NCBI GenBank assembly: GCA_950097015.1
Contig: CATNEN010000030.1
Coordinates: 2,465,001-2,529,000, forward strand
Length of the DNA: 64,000 nt
Reading direction: 5' to 3'
From: Macrostomum hystrix
Lineage: Eukaryota; Platyhelminthes; Macrostomidae
The translations under genes and the position numbers were made by a program. The notes under the pieces were generated by a model that searched no databases, had not been told where the DNA came from, and saw only the letters and a list, made by a program, of their open reading frames with translations. Positions 23,295 to 34,300 of this stretch are shown piece by piece. Positions within the stretch are counted from its first letter, which is position 1, and each line of letters starts with the position of its first letter.

Positions 23295-25502
23295 GTTTAG
23301 TCCACCTTTATAAAAATTTTTATGAAGATTTGAAACTTTTTTACTGAAACAAAACCATCCTGCTGGTGCGGTAGTATCAACACAAAGCTGCTATCTAATG
23401 GCTCGTACTACCAACCACGTTGTTTAAATCTGCTAAGCTCAACGAGAAACATTTGAAGCATGCGGCCGCGATTCTCTTGCTCCGTTAGTTTAATCCAATT
23501 TCGTTAGTCGCTACTTCAAATAATCGCTATTTCTTTTCCGTTATTTTAAATCCAAAATTAGCCCCTTGGAAAATTTCATTCTTTGTCAGTGATGCTGCTG
23601 CTGCTTTTCCTAACCGTAGTAGCCCATGGCAACGATAAATAGCAGCTTAGCCGTGTGTACAGCTGGGAAACACTTATGGTCTACAATATCGGGCTTCACC
23701 GCCTCCGCCAGCCGCTCCACCTCTGAGAGTACTTTTTTCTGCTCAATCCGGATGAAACCTGCCCGCTGCTACAATTAATTTTTTCATCCAATTCATTTTA
23801 TTTTACACAAAAGCATCTTGTCCCCATCCACCAACAAATATTTCTGTACTTTTACACACAAAATTTCACAACCTATTTCATTTTGTATCTGTCCACAAAA
23901 ATTGACAAACAAAATAACTTTCATTTAAAATTTTGCGCCCAAAACTACTTTCAGGCAAACCCTGACCCTAGCGGACTATTGATTCAGTTCTTTCGTCCAT
24001 TATTGAGTCGAGTCAATTGGTGAAGACAAACAGCAATTTGAAAGCGAACCAGATTTTAACAAATCATTAAATATGTAATACATTTTTATTGATGAACTTG
24101 TCTGATAAAATCAATAATATATAATCTCGTGCCTATGAAAATAAATCATCAACAATATTTTCTGTACTTCTATATTTATTTCCGGCGTCCTTTCTAATCT
24201 TTTATACTCCTCCTTTTTATAAAAGCTTCGCTATGATCTAGTTCAAACATTTTTATTTAAAAAGTGCCAATATTCTTATGTATAACAAAACAAAAAACTC
24301 AGTTTTCTTAGAATCGTACTTCTTAGTCTTGGTAAAAGAAAGATTTTGCTGATAAAACTAGTAATTACAGTTCTTCGGTATTACTACTTTTTATCCAGCA
24401 AAATTTCGAGTTTCTAAAAATATTTTTAGAATAATTTTCCACGGAGTAGACAAATTATCTAAATGAAATGATTAATGCTACTTAAAAAATGGGTCTTTCC
24501 ATCTCTCTCTTATAATTGTAGCGCCTTAAAATTCTGCTGTAAAAGAGTTAATCGTCTGGTAAATTTTCCTGGCCAAACTAGTCGAAACTAATTTTTAATG
24601 TCAGATTTTTTGTGTTTTTAGTTTCTCTGTGCCTTTCCTTTCAAAAAAAGTTTATTTTCCTGTTTTTTCTGTTGAGAAACGAATGCTTTGTTATATCTCT
24701 ATGCTACCGTCCATGCCTTGATGCGTCAGCTTTTTTTAACTTTCTAGGCATCTGGAATTTAAAGTTTTTATTTTTATCAATTTTTTTCTGCTGAATATAA
24801 GAGCAATTTGACCACGTACTACTTATTCACAAGTAGGAGGACGCAACACTAAGTCATTTAACATGAGTCATTTTGAATTTCATTGGCTTTGGTCAGCCAC
24901 GTGATTGAGGCTGGTCGGGTTCTCTCTTATCAAGCGTTTCTAAAAATAGCAACAAATTGCATTAGTGTTGCATCCTTCTATTTGTGTACGGTATGGGCCA
25001 CCTTAAGGATTCAACCGGTCGTTTTCATTGGCTAAAGCACACATCTAAGTCTTTATTGGCTCACGGCTATCACGCGACTTGTACGATGTGTGTGTATAAT
25101 TGGGCTAATGAAAAAGTCTATGTGAATTCAGAGGTTGTGCATACTTGAAGTAGCATTTTTATTTGACTTTAGCAGGAATTTGTCCTGCATAAAACCTCTT
25201 TTCATCGAAAAGACGCCGCTATCTACTGTTTGTAGTCTTGGTCTTATTTCATTTTCTCGTTTAAGAGTAGTCCTAGATAATAACAATTTTTAGCTTGTTT
25301 TTATTTAGTGATTAGGCTTATATAGCCTTATATATATTAATGGCATACTACACAATCGAGAAAAGGGCTTCCTAGAGTTCCCAAAAATTGCAAAGAAAAC
25401 CAGAGCCGCTTACAATTTTCGCAATTTCCTCAGCTTGGCTCAATCATTACAGTTGAAATGTGCGTCTAAAACTCGTGCGAGGACCCCGTTGGCTAGAAAA
25501 AC
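23295..25502. other. Intergenic region upstream of the glutaredoxin-DUF547 gene
   Basis: AT-rich sequence with no recognised exon. The plus-strand open frame at 24612-24794 is Phe/Leu-rich noise. The right part (24870-25130) holds promoter-like motifs, listed separately. Acceptor-like sites (cgcaatttcctcag at 25433 and caatcattacag at 25452) lie 50-70 nt before the ATG. Confidence 0.45.
24870..25130 (+). promoter_or_regulatory. Candidate promoter with repeated CCAAT boxes
   Basis: Three inverted CCAAT motifs with the core attggct lie near 24882, 25026 and 25058, and a fourth attgg occurs near 25098. A cacgtgat E-box lies near 24898 and an AT-rich tgtataatt near 25092. The gene at 25503 is the nearest start downstream. 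This rests on motif spacing alone; no transcription start can be read from sequence. Confidence 0.35.
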
Positions 25503-27390
25503 ATGTCATCAGCTAGAGAGTCAGTGCCGCCAGGACCGCCACAGACTGAATCAGACAAAGTGGAGTCTGCTTCCGTGTCGGGTGTTGGCATTACTCTCTA
25601 CGCAACAGTCGGTTGCGCGGCCTGCTCTGAAGCTCAGGGCATCCTGCGTGATCTCGGCTTGAAGCCGGTCATTGTGAGCCTCGACCGATGCCTTCCAGCT
25701 TTCGTGGACGATGTCCTCCGTCTAGCCGAAGGTCGCGCCGTCGCCGCTCCGCTAATCTTCGTTGGCGGATTTTGCGTCGGTGGTGGCGCCGGCTGCCTGA
25801 AGGGAATGACGGTGGACAAACTGCGCGAACTAGCGGCGGCGCATTGTGACAAGCCGGCGCCTCCGCTGCCAAAAACGAGCGACCTCGACAACTCCACCCC
25901 TGCGGACGACGATGAAGAGGCGGGTGGCCCCCTGTCATGCGAGCTGGACGAAGCCGCCGCAGCTTTGGAGGCGATGCGTCTGGACTCCTTGGCCTCCTCT
26001 TCAAGCGTCGTCTTCGGCACGCACTGGCGCCGCCTCTGGCCCTACCGTAGCAGCTTCACCGGCGCCGGCTTCGCCAGCTGGGCGGCGCATCGGCGCGGCT
26101 GGGACTCTGATCGGGCGCGCCGAGTTGGCGCCCTGCTGCTCAGTCGCGGCCTCTGCCGACGCGTCTACGGCGACGGTGTCGACAAAAGTGTAGAAGATGA
26201 GCTTCGATTGGACGATTCGGTGACGCTGTACCGGCCGCTGACAGCCGATTGGTTGGGCTCTGGCGCACTGAATGGCGACGTCATTGATTGGCGCTGCCGA
26301 CCGCCTGACAGCCTGGCCGAGGTTGGCGAACGACTTCGCAGCCTCATGCTTGAGATTCAGGCTCTCTGCATAAGCGAGGACGGACGGAGTGTAAATAATG
26401 ATATGCTTCGGTTCTGTGCATATAAATGTTATTAGCAAGAGAACGACAGGGTCAGTTAGCAGCCCAGTTGCTAGAGCTTTGACCGAGGTCGCTCGAATTT
26501 TCGACATCGCTTACGGGATGCGACGGGCGCATTGAAAGTCGATTTAGTTGCTTTAATCGAAAAGTCGTCAGTAAAGTTGAGAAAATGCTTGCTGAGCAAT
26601 CAATATGCCTATCTATCAAGTCTAATTATATTTCTTGGAGCTGAATATTAAGGTAATTTCTCCATGAATAATCCAGGTGAACTACGGCAAGCTGGCCGAC
26701 TCCAAGCAGTTCGCTGCCTACTGCCGACTTGCTCGCCGACTGCAGCGTGTCAATCCGGAGGCTGGCAGTCGCGATGAGCGCCTGGCCTTCTTTATCAACA
26801 TCTACAACTCGATGGTGCTGCACGCCAAGCTGGTCGTGGGTCCGCCAACGGGACTCTGGAGCCGCTACCGTTTCTTTGCAGGCTCTCGCTACATCATTGG
26901 TGGCCGGCCCTACTCACTGCTGGACATCGAGCACGGCATCCTGCGCGCCAACCGGCGAGGTCCCGGCCTCTTTCGGGCGCCGTTTAGCCGGTCCGATCCG
27001 CGACGTCGGGTTGTGCCGATCGACCGGCCGGAGCCGCTGGTTCACTTCGCCCTGAACTGCGGCGCCAGAGGCTGTCCGCCGATTCGGACCTACCGGCCGA
27101 ACAACCTGAGCAATCAGCTGTTGCTGGCCGGCCGGGCCTACCTGTCCGGAGACGATGCTGTCCAGGTACAGCCGGACGGGCGCGGCCTGGCCCTGTCTGC
27201 TCTGTTTCGCTGGTATGCCAACGATTTCGTTGAAGGTGGCGACCCCGCTGGCGTGGCGGCCTGGGCTGTGGAGCACATGCCAGACGGGGACAAGCGGACG
27301 GAGGCCGAGGCCGTCCTGCGGCTGACCGGCGGAAGGCCGAAAATCTCCTACCTGCCGTACGACTGGGGACACAATCAAGCCGCACCTTGA
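25503..27390 (+). CDS. Glutaredoxin-DEP-DUF547 fusion protein
   Basis: Exons are 25503-26390 and 26677-27390 (phase 0), 533 residues. Residues about 28-110 form a glutaredoxin-like fold. Its active-site-like motif is GCAAC (Cys38/Cys41) instead of the usual CPYC, and AAPLIFVGG stands in for the cis-proline TVP site. Residues about 171-245 resemble a DEP domain (FGTHWRRLWPYRSSFTGAGF, then LLLSRGLCRRVYGDG). Residues about 297-440 are DUF547 (VNYGKLADSKQFAAYCR, FFINIYNSMVLHA, LVHFALNCGARGCPPI). Proteins with this architecture are known from plants, algae and invertebrates, and no reaction is established. Both cysteines are kept, so redox activity is possible but unproven. The start is the first in-frame ATG, and acceptor-like sites lie 50-70 nt before it. 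The intron has a tRNA-like patch (26450-26515). Confidence 0.88.
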
Positions 27391-28342
27391 CTCACCGAAA
27401 GTTACCTTTACTTTACAGAGTATTTTATGTTACAATTTTATGTTATTATTTAGCTACTTATAAACATTTCATTGTCTGATCTTAGCCTTGTGAACCTTCT
27501 TATCTACCTTGATTGAAGTAACTGTTTTTCGCACAAGCAAATTGTCAGAAAAGTATTTTTTCTTCTTTCTTTCTATCGTGGACTTCTCAGGCCATACATT
27601 TCAGAAAGAAAGTATTAATAACAAATATAGTATTTAAGCTTTACTTACAGACAAAAAAAGTTCTACTTTCAATGTAGCGAAGGCTACATTAAATGACAAA
27701 GTTTTGCCAAAGCGTTTTTCTCAATTTAGTTTACTATACGAGCTAGATAAGTGATGCAATATAATACTAATGAGCACAATGACAGAGTGGAGGGAAATAT
27801 ATATTTGCAGGTGGCCCCGCTGATCTCTGAGCGCATGCATGTTTGAGTATGTTTGAGCATGTTTGAGTTTAGGATTTCTGCTTCTGAAAGCGTAGAAGTG
27901 CAGAGACTTTATACTTGTAGTACAATTATTGAGTAGAGTTAATACGCCATGAAAATCCAGAACACGGGCAAAAATTTTCCTCTCTGTCTCATAAAAAACT
28001 TCAGGAATCGCTAACTATTAGCATCGTCGAGATATTCAAGGATTATCGTCCGGTGTCTGATGGCTAAAAAACAATTAATATAGGCACAATTTTTCTGCTC
28101 AAAATTTTTTTTCCTGTAATTATATAGCCGTATAATTATTGATGATCATATTGCATTGATTATATTGTTAATTATTTTACTATTAAAACAATATGGATTC
28201 GCCAAAATCCATTTCACGAAAATCGGTCATTTGGTTTGTAGCTATCGTAAAGTAGGCAGTGGGTGTTGGAAATACTCCCCGTGGTTTTTCCCCAGGGAAA
28301 ATAGAGTGTTCTTTCAACTGTTAAAGGGAACTGGTCCGAGCA
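27391..28342. other. Tail-to-tail spacer with dispersed repeat
   Basis: The spacer between the 3' ends of the glutaredoxin-DUF547 gene (+) and the CNBD2-like gene (-). It is AT-rich with no exon. It holds a copy of dispersed family C at about 28185-28330 (cacgaaaatcggtcatttgg, then agctatcgtaaagtaggcag). Confidence 0.5.
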
Positions 28343-31300
28343 TCACGGTTGATTCCCGGCGCCGCTGCAGTGCCGCCTGACGGCGCCACGCACAAGCAGC
28401 CGCTTATAGGCCTCCCAATTCACCCGCTCCTGCAGCCTGGTCTGTAGCTGGCTGCGGCTGGGATAATGGGTCACGTGATTTCTTAGCCGGTCCAGCAGCT
28501 GCCTAGGCGAATGCTCCAGGAAGAAGGCCTTGTCTAGCAGGAGGCACTCGGCCCCGTTGCTAACCACGCACAGGCTTGGCTGGTCCGGTTTGAACAGGTC
28601 CTGCAGGCCGAACACGCCGCCGCGGGTCAGAGTTTGGATGTGCACGAACTCTGGCTGGCCCGTCAGCTCCTGAGCGGAGACAGTTGAAGCATTTTGAGGA
28701 TAAAACGGAAACTTTCTAGAATTTTTGGCCTAATAAAAATCTGACCGCATCTCACCACTTGTCCGGCATCCAGATCGTCATAGAAAGTCTTTCGCCCCAT
28801 CTTGATTCCCGTGTCGTTGGCAGGCCTGCTGTCTGCATTTGCTGCACCGGAATCAGTTTCTAAATTGTTCAGAAGATTTAAGTCTGGGATTAAACGAACT
28901 TCGGACGTTTGAAACTTGCGGTTTTCGGTAGCGTGTGTACATCAGTGGTGGGGTTGAGGGATTCCCTGCGTGTGTACATCAGTGGTGGGGTTGAGGGATT
29001 CCCTGCGTGTGTACATCAGTGGTGGGGTTGAGGGATTCCCTGCGTATGTACATCAGGGGTGGGGTTGAGGGATCTATGCGTGTGTACATCAGTGGTGGGG
29101 TTGAGGGATTCGCTGGCAATGAGGGTGTAATGTACATCGGTGGTGGGGTTGAGGGATTCGCTGGCAATGAGGGTGTAATGTACATCGGTGGTGGGGTTGA
29201 GTTATTTTTTAAACGACAATTTCGCATAAGGAAAAGGAATCAAGACTTACTTGAGTTGTCTGGCAATAATTTAGCCTGAAATGAAGAACAAGAAAACCAA
29301 TTCAGAAGATGTGAACCGAACAAGCTCCTCATAGAGGGGACTAAACTGGATTGTCTTTTTCTATAAATTGAGCAGCCTTAAGCCCTTTTAACTACCAGTT
29401 GCCCTTTACGCGAACCCTGGTAAAGGTCGCACCGTTGCCAGCAAACTCGTGGACAGCTCCGCTGCTTGTTTCCTTCGACCGCCAGGTGGCTGTGACGTCA
29501 TCGGACGCTGCGGCAGGATTGGTGCGTCTGCCGATGCCATCTCTGAGGCTGTCGAGAGTCGGCGCCGAGGATAAGGCGGAGCGTTGGCGCCTATGCCAGC
29601 TGGCGAGTACACACCGGAAGTGTCGTAGAACGCGTCCAGCCCATTGGAGGGCCAGCTGCTGTCCGTGCTGTCAACGGAATCATCATCGCCGGCTTTGTAT
29701 GCGGTTTTGGCGCGACCGTCCTGACTGAGGACGGATTTTTTACCAGACACCGACGAAGAGAGCAACTGCGTCTGCAGGACGCCGGACTCGCCAGTCACCA
29801 GCGGATTCACCCGGTTCAGGACTAGCAAAACCCGAGCGCTGCCCTGGCGGTATCGGAATGCATTTCGTTAGATAAGGTGGCAGAGTTGCGGCTCAGTTGC
29901 GGAGCGGTAGTGGTAGCGTGTAACACTCTCGGACTAAAAGCTCTATCACCGTCTTGACTTGACTTACTTCAATCGCCAGGTCAATGATTGGGCTACTAAC
30001 CTTCACCTAACCCGGTGGAAGAACACCGCGAACTGCCGACAATCCTGAGCGGCAGTTCCGATCCCCTCTACCCGGCTCCGGAAAGTACTCCTAAATCAAA
30101 CTCGGAAGGACATCCGGAAGGATAGCTGCAACGCCAGGCACTGCAAACTCCGGAACGAAACCTGCGTTTGCCAATGCCCTTTCTTAAATAGGGAGAGACT
30201 CAACCACCTCGCAACGAATCCATCAATGGACGATGCTTGCAGATCCGAGAACAGTCCTCACGGCTCGTCCGGTTCATCAGGGCTACCAAACGTGCCTCTT
30301 TCTTTCCCAATGAGGAACACGCCACAGGAAGGACCGGCGGCGTGTTATAAGAAATCACTGCCTGATAATTAGAAAGTCAGAGCAGATGCACACACCTGTG
30401 TGAGTGTATGCCTGCGTTCCTTTTAGACCCGTTAGCAATACCCATGCCTTTGTGCGCTCTGGGGTCAGCGGAATGAGCAGAATCGCCATCTCGCTGGCTG
30501 CGGGTCAACTGTCGCCACATTGATACAATGATACCATTACTATCAACAGTTTCAGCATTTCTTCAATGTTATTCAGTTGTTAAACCTTCTGGAATAAAGG
30601 TTGGCCTATTAATAGTTTCTCTTAGATCAGGTGGATAATTAAAAATGCTTACAGATTTGATAATGTAGATCCACTTTGATTTTCGACTATTTTTTATCAT
30701 CACTGTTGACCGTCTGAAAATTTTGTTTAAAATGCGTATTTTATAGTAACTTATATCAAAAGTACGTAATTGAGCACAAGGACAAGTCGAATTAGCCTAC
30801 TTAAAGTAGCAAAATAAGAATTTATCGTGTTGTAATCGCAAATGCTCCTTTGGCCACCCTTGTAGGAAGTCCAGGCTCCTAAATTTGTTGGCAAACACAA
30901 TGTATTATCAGTAAGTTTTCCATAAATTTTCTAAATTTGAATTTTTTCGACTCACTCGATAAACTGATGGTGATCCGGGTCTGTGAGAGTTTTCTCACCA
31001 CCTTGCATGAAGGTTGCCTCATAGGCCTGCAATCGGCAGTGATGGACGCCTTTATTAGGTTTACTTTTGCTTATTATTGCTTTCGTTTACTGGCTGGCTT
31101 CATGAGTTCAGGATGGGTAGCTTCAGGATTGGTAGCTTCAGGATCGGTAGCTTCAGGATCGGTAGCTTCAGGATTGGTAGCTTCAGGATTGGTAGCTTCA
31201 GGATTGGTAGCTTCAGGATTGGTAGCTTCAGGATCGGTAGCCTCAGGATTGGTAGCTTCAGGATTGGTAGCTTCAGGATGGGTAGCTTCAGGATGGGTAG

Positions 31301-34300
31301 CTTCAGGATGGATAGCTTCAGGATTGGTAGCTTCAGGATTGGTAGCTTCAGGATTGGTAGCTTTAGGATTGGTAGCTTCAGGATTGGTAGCTTCAGGATC
31401 GGTAGCTTCAGGATCGGTAGCTTCAGGATTGGTAGCTTCAGGATTGGTAGCTTCAGGATTGGTAGCTTCAGGATTGGTAGCTTCAGGATTGGTAGCTTCA
31501 GGATCGGTAGCCTCAGGATTGGTAGCTTCAGGATTGGTAGCTTCAGGATGGGTAGCTTCAGGATGGGTAGCTTCAGGATGGATAGCTTCAGGATTGGTAG
31601 CTTCAGGATTGGTAGCTTCAGGATTGGTAGCTTCAGGATTGGTAGCTTCAGGATTGGTAGCTTCAGGATCGGTAGCTTCAGGATCGGTAGCTTCAGGATT
31701 GGTAGCTTCAGGATTGGTAGCTTCAGGATTGGTAGCTTCAGGATTGGTAGCTTCAGGATTGGTAACTTCAGGATTGGTAGCTTCAGGATTGGTAGCTTCA
31801 GGATCGGTAGCTTCAGGATTAGTAGCTTCACGATGGGTAGCTTCAGGATTGGTAGCTTCAGGATTGGTAGCTTCAGGATCGGTAGCTTCAGGATGGGTAG
31901 CTTCAGGATTGGTAGCTTCAGGATTGGTAGCTTCAGGATGGGTAGCTTTAGGATAAGTAGCTTGAGAATGGGTAGCTTCAGGATTGGTAGCTGGATAATT
32001 CAGGATTGGTAGCTTCAGGATGGGTAGCTTTAGGATAAGTACCTTGAGAATGGGTAGCTTCAGGATTGGTAGCTGGATAATTCAGGAAGTGTGACTTCAG
32101 GAGGAGTGGCTTCAGGATGAGAGGCTTCAGGGAGTGTGACTTTAGGAGGAGTAGCTTCAGGAAGTGTGGCTTCAGGATGGGTAGCTTCAGGATGGATAGC
32201 TTCAGGATGGATAGCTTCAGGAGGAGTGGCTTCAGGATGTGAGGCTTAAGGAAGTGTGACCTCAGGAGTGACTTCATGATGAGAGGCTTCAGGAAGTGTG
32301 GCTTCAGGATGGGTAGCCACGGGATTGGTAGCTTCAGGATGAGAGGCTTCAGGAAGTGTGGCTTCAGGATGGGTAGCCTCAGGATTGGTAGCTTCAGGAA
32401 GTGTGGCTTCAGGAAGTGTGGCTTCAGGAAGTGTGGCTTCAGGAAGTGTGGCTTCAGGAAGTGTGGCTTCAGGAAGTGTGGCTTCAGGAAGTGTGGCTTC
32501 AGGACGGGTAGCCTCAGGATTGGTAGCTTCAGGATGAGGGGCTTCAGGAAGTGTGGCTTCAGGAAGTGTGGCTTCAGGACGGGTAGCCTCAGGATTGGTA
32601 GCTTCAGGATGAGGGGCTTCAGGAAGTGTGGCTTCAGGAAGTGTGGCTTCAGGAAGTGTGGCAATAGGACTGGTCCCAACAACCGAAGCAGCCCTTCCCG
32701 GCGCTCACATCGATGCCGATGGACAGCAGGTCGCAGTCGGTGCGGCTGATAACGGTGCTCTGCCGCCGGCTGCGATTCATGATGGCCAACTCACCGAAGC
32801 TGTCGCCGCGGTTCAGTTCAACAACTGTGTGAGCTGTGTCCGCTGTAGGATCTAGTACCGCTACAATCACTGCGTTCAGCACGGCAGTAGTGGGTTGTGG
32901 GGATTAATATACACATATGATTGGGAAGACTGCAAAAGGGAAACAACTTCTTGATACAGGAAGAAGAGGCCGGTAACTAATGTCGTTCTATTATCAAGGC
33001 CTGAATAATGCTCAAGCTAGCTATCTATGCTCTGCTTTAGGCGGGCACACGGCAGCCAAACATGTCAAGTTGCTCCTTCAGTTTAGAATTAGTCCGATGC
33101 GTGCTGGGAGAATCTGATTCTTACCTACACGAATTTCAAAAGCTGTCCGACAATAGATTGTCACAGAGTAATAGCACAATGGAACGAACGGGTTTTTTTC
33201 TGATATTAAACAGAAAAGGTTGCAATGCCGACATGATTACAACAAGCCACGTTGAAGACAGATTGGCGTTTCCCATCCTCAGATGTCCCATCCTAAAGTG
33301 TCTTTATCTAAACCTGGATGAATTTTCCCGATTCGGGGCACTCGGAGCTGCACAAAATCGCCTCACCTGTCCCGTACAAAATGAAGTAGAAAGCCTGCGC
33401 AGGATCCGCCTGACGGACAACAATTCGACCAGGATTAAAGCTAAAAATACAAACCATGCTACTTAGAATCTGGTATAGTAGTAAGGCGGGATTAGTTAAG
33501 GAGCACCTTTCTAGCATGCCATGACGAGCTAGATTCTTCTGCATCCTCACCGGGTAGTCAGCAATCTGTTGAATGCTGCGCAGCGCAATCACCGTCTGGT
33601 TGAATGTGAGAAAGAAATGTTAAATCTCATTGATCTTGCCAGCTCAATCTCATTGATCTTGCCAGCTAAATCCTCATTGATCTTGCCAGCTAAATCCTCA
33701 TTGATCTTGCCAGCTAAATCCTCATTGATCATGCCAGCTAAATCTCATTGATCATGCCAGCTAAATCTCATTGATCATGCCAGCTAAATCTCATTGATAA
33801 TGCCAGCTAAATCTCATTGATCTTGCCAGCTAAATCTCATTGATCTTGCCAGCTAAATCTCATTGATCATGCCAGCTAAATCTCATTGATCTTGCCAGCT
33901 AAATCTCATTGATCTTGCCAGCTAAATCTCATTGATCTTGCCAGCTAAATCCTCATTGATCTTGCCAGCTCAATCTCATTGATCTTGCCAGCTAAATCTC
34001 ATTGATCTTGCCAGCTCAATCTCATTGATCTTGCCAGCTCAATCTCATTGATCTTGCCAGCTCAATCTCATTGATCTTGCCAGCTAAATCTCATTGATCT
34101 TGCCAGCTCAATCTCATTGATCTTGCCAGCTCAATCTCATTGATCTTAATTCCTTTGTGCTTCAGTTCACCCAGCTGCAACATTGATACCAGCATCAGCT
34201 GGGCTACTCCCCAGTCCACGGACAGAACAGCTGTACACAGCCTTCGGAAGCGCCAGTGAGATAGGATGGATCATGGCAACCAGACACGAATGGCTCACAT

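Noticed and set aside
26445-26515. tRNA gene in the glutaredoxin-DUF547 intron
   Set aside because: There are A-box-like (gcccagttgctagagc) and B-box-like words, but no consistent cloverleaf could be drawn; at most a SINE head remnant.
30853-30900. Extension of CNBD2-like exon 8 upstream to read FANKFRSLDFLQGW
   Set aside because: FANKF matches the family by eye, but there is no acceptor in front of it; the AG at 30879-30880 gives the correct phase with exon 30956-31026.
30937-32012. Two long overlapping frames with VASGL and RIGSF repeats
   Set aside because: 15-bp array inside a CNBD2-like intron; open in several frames and on both strands.
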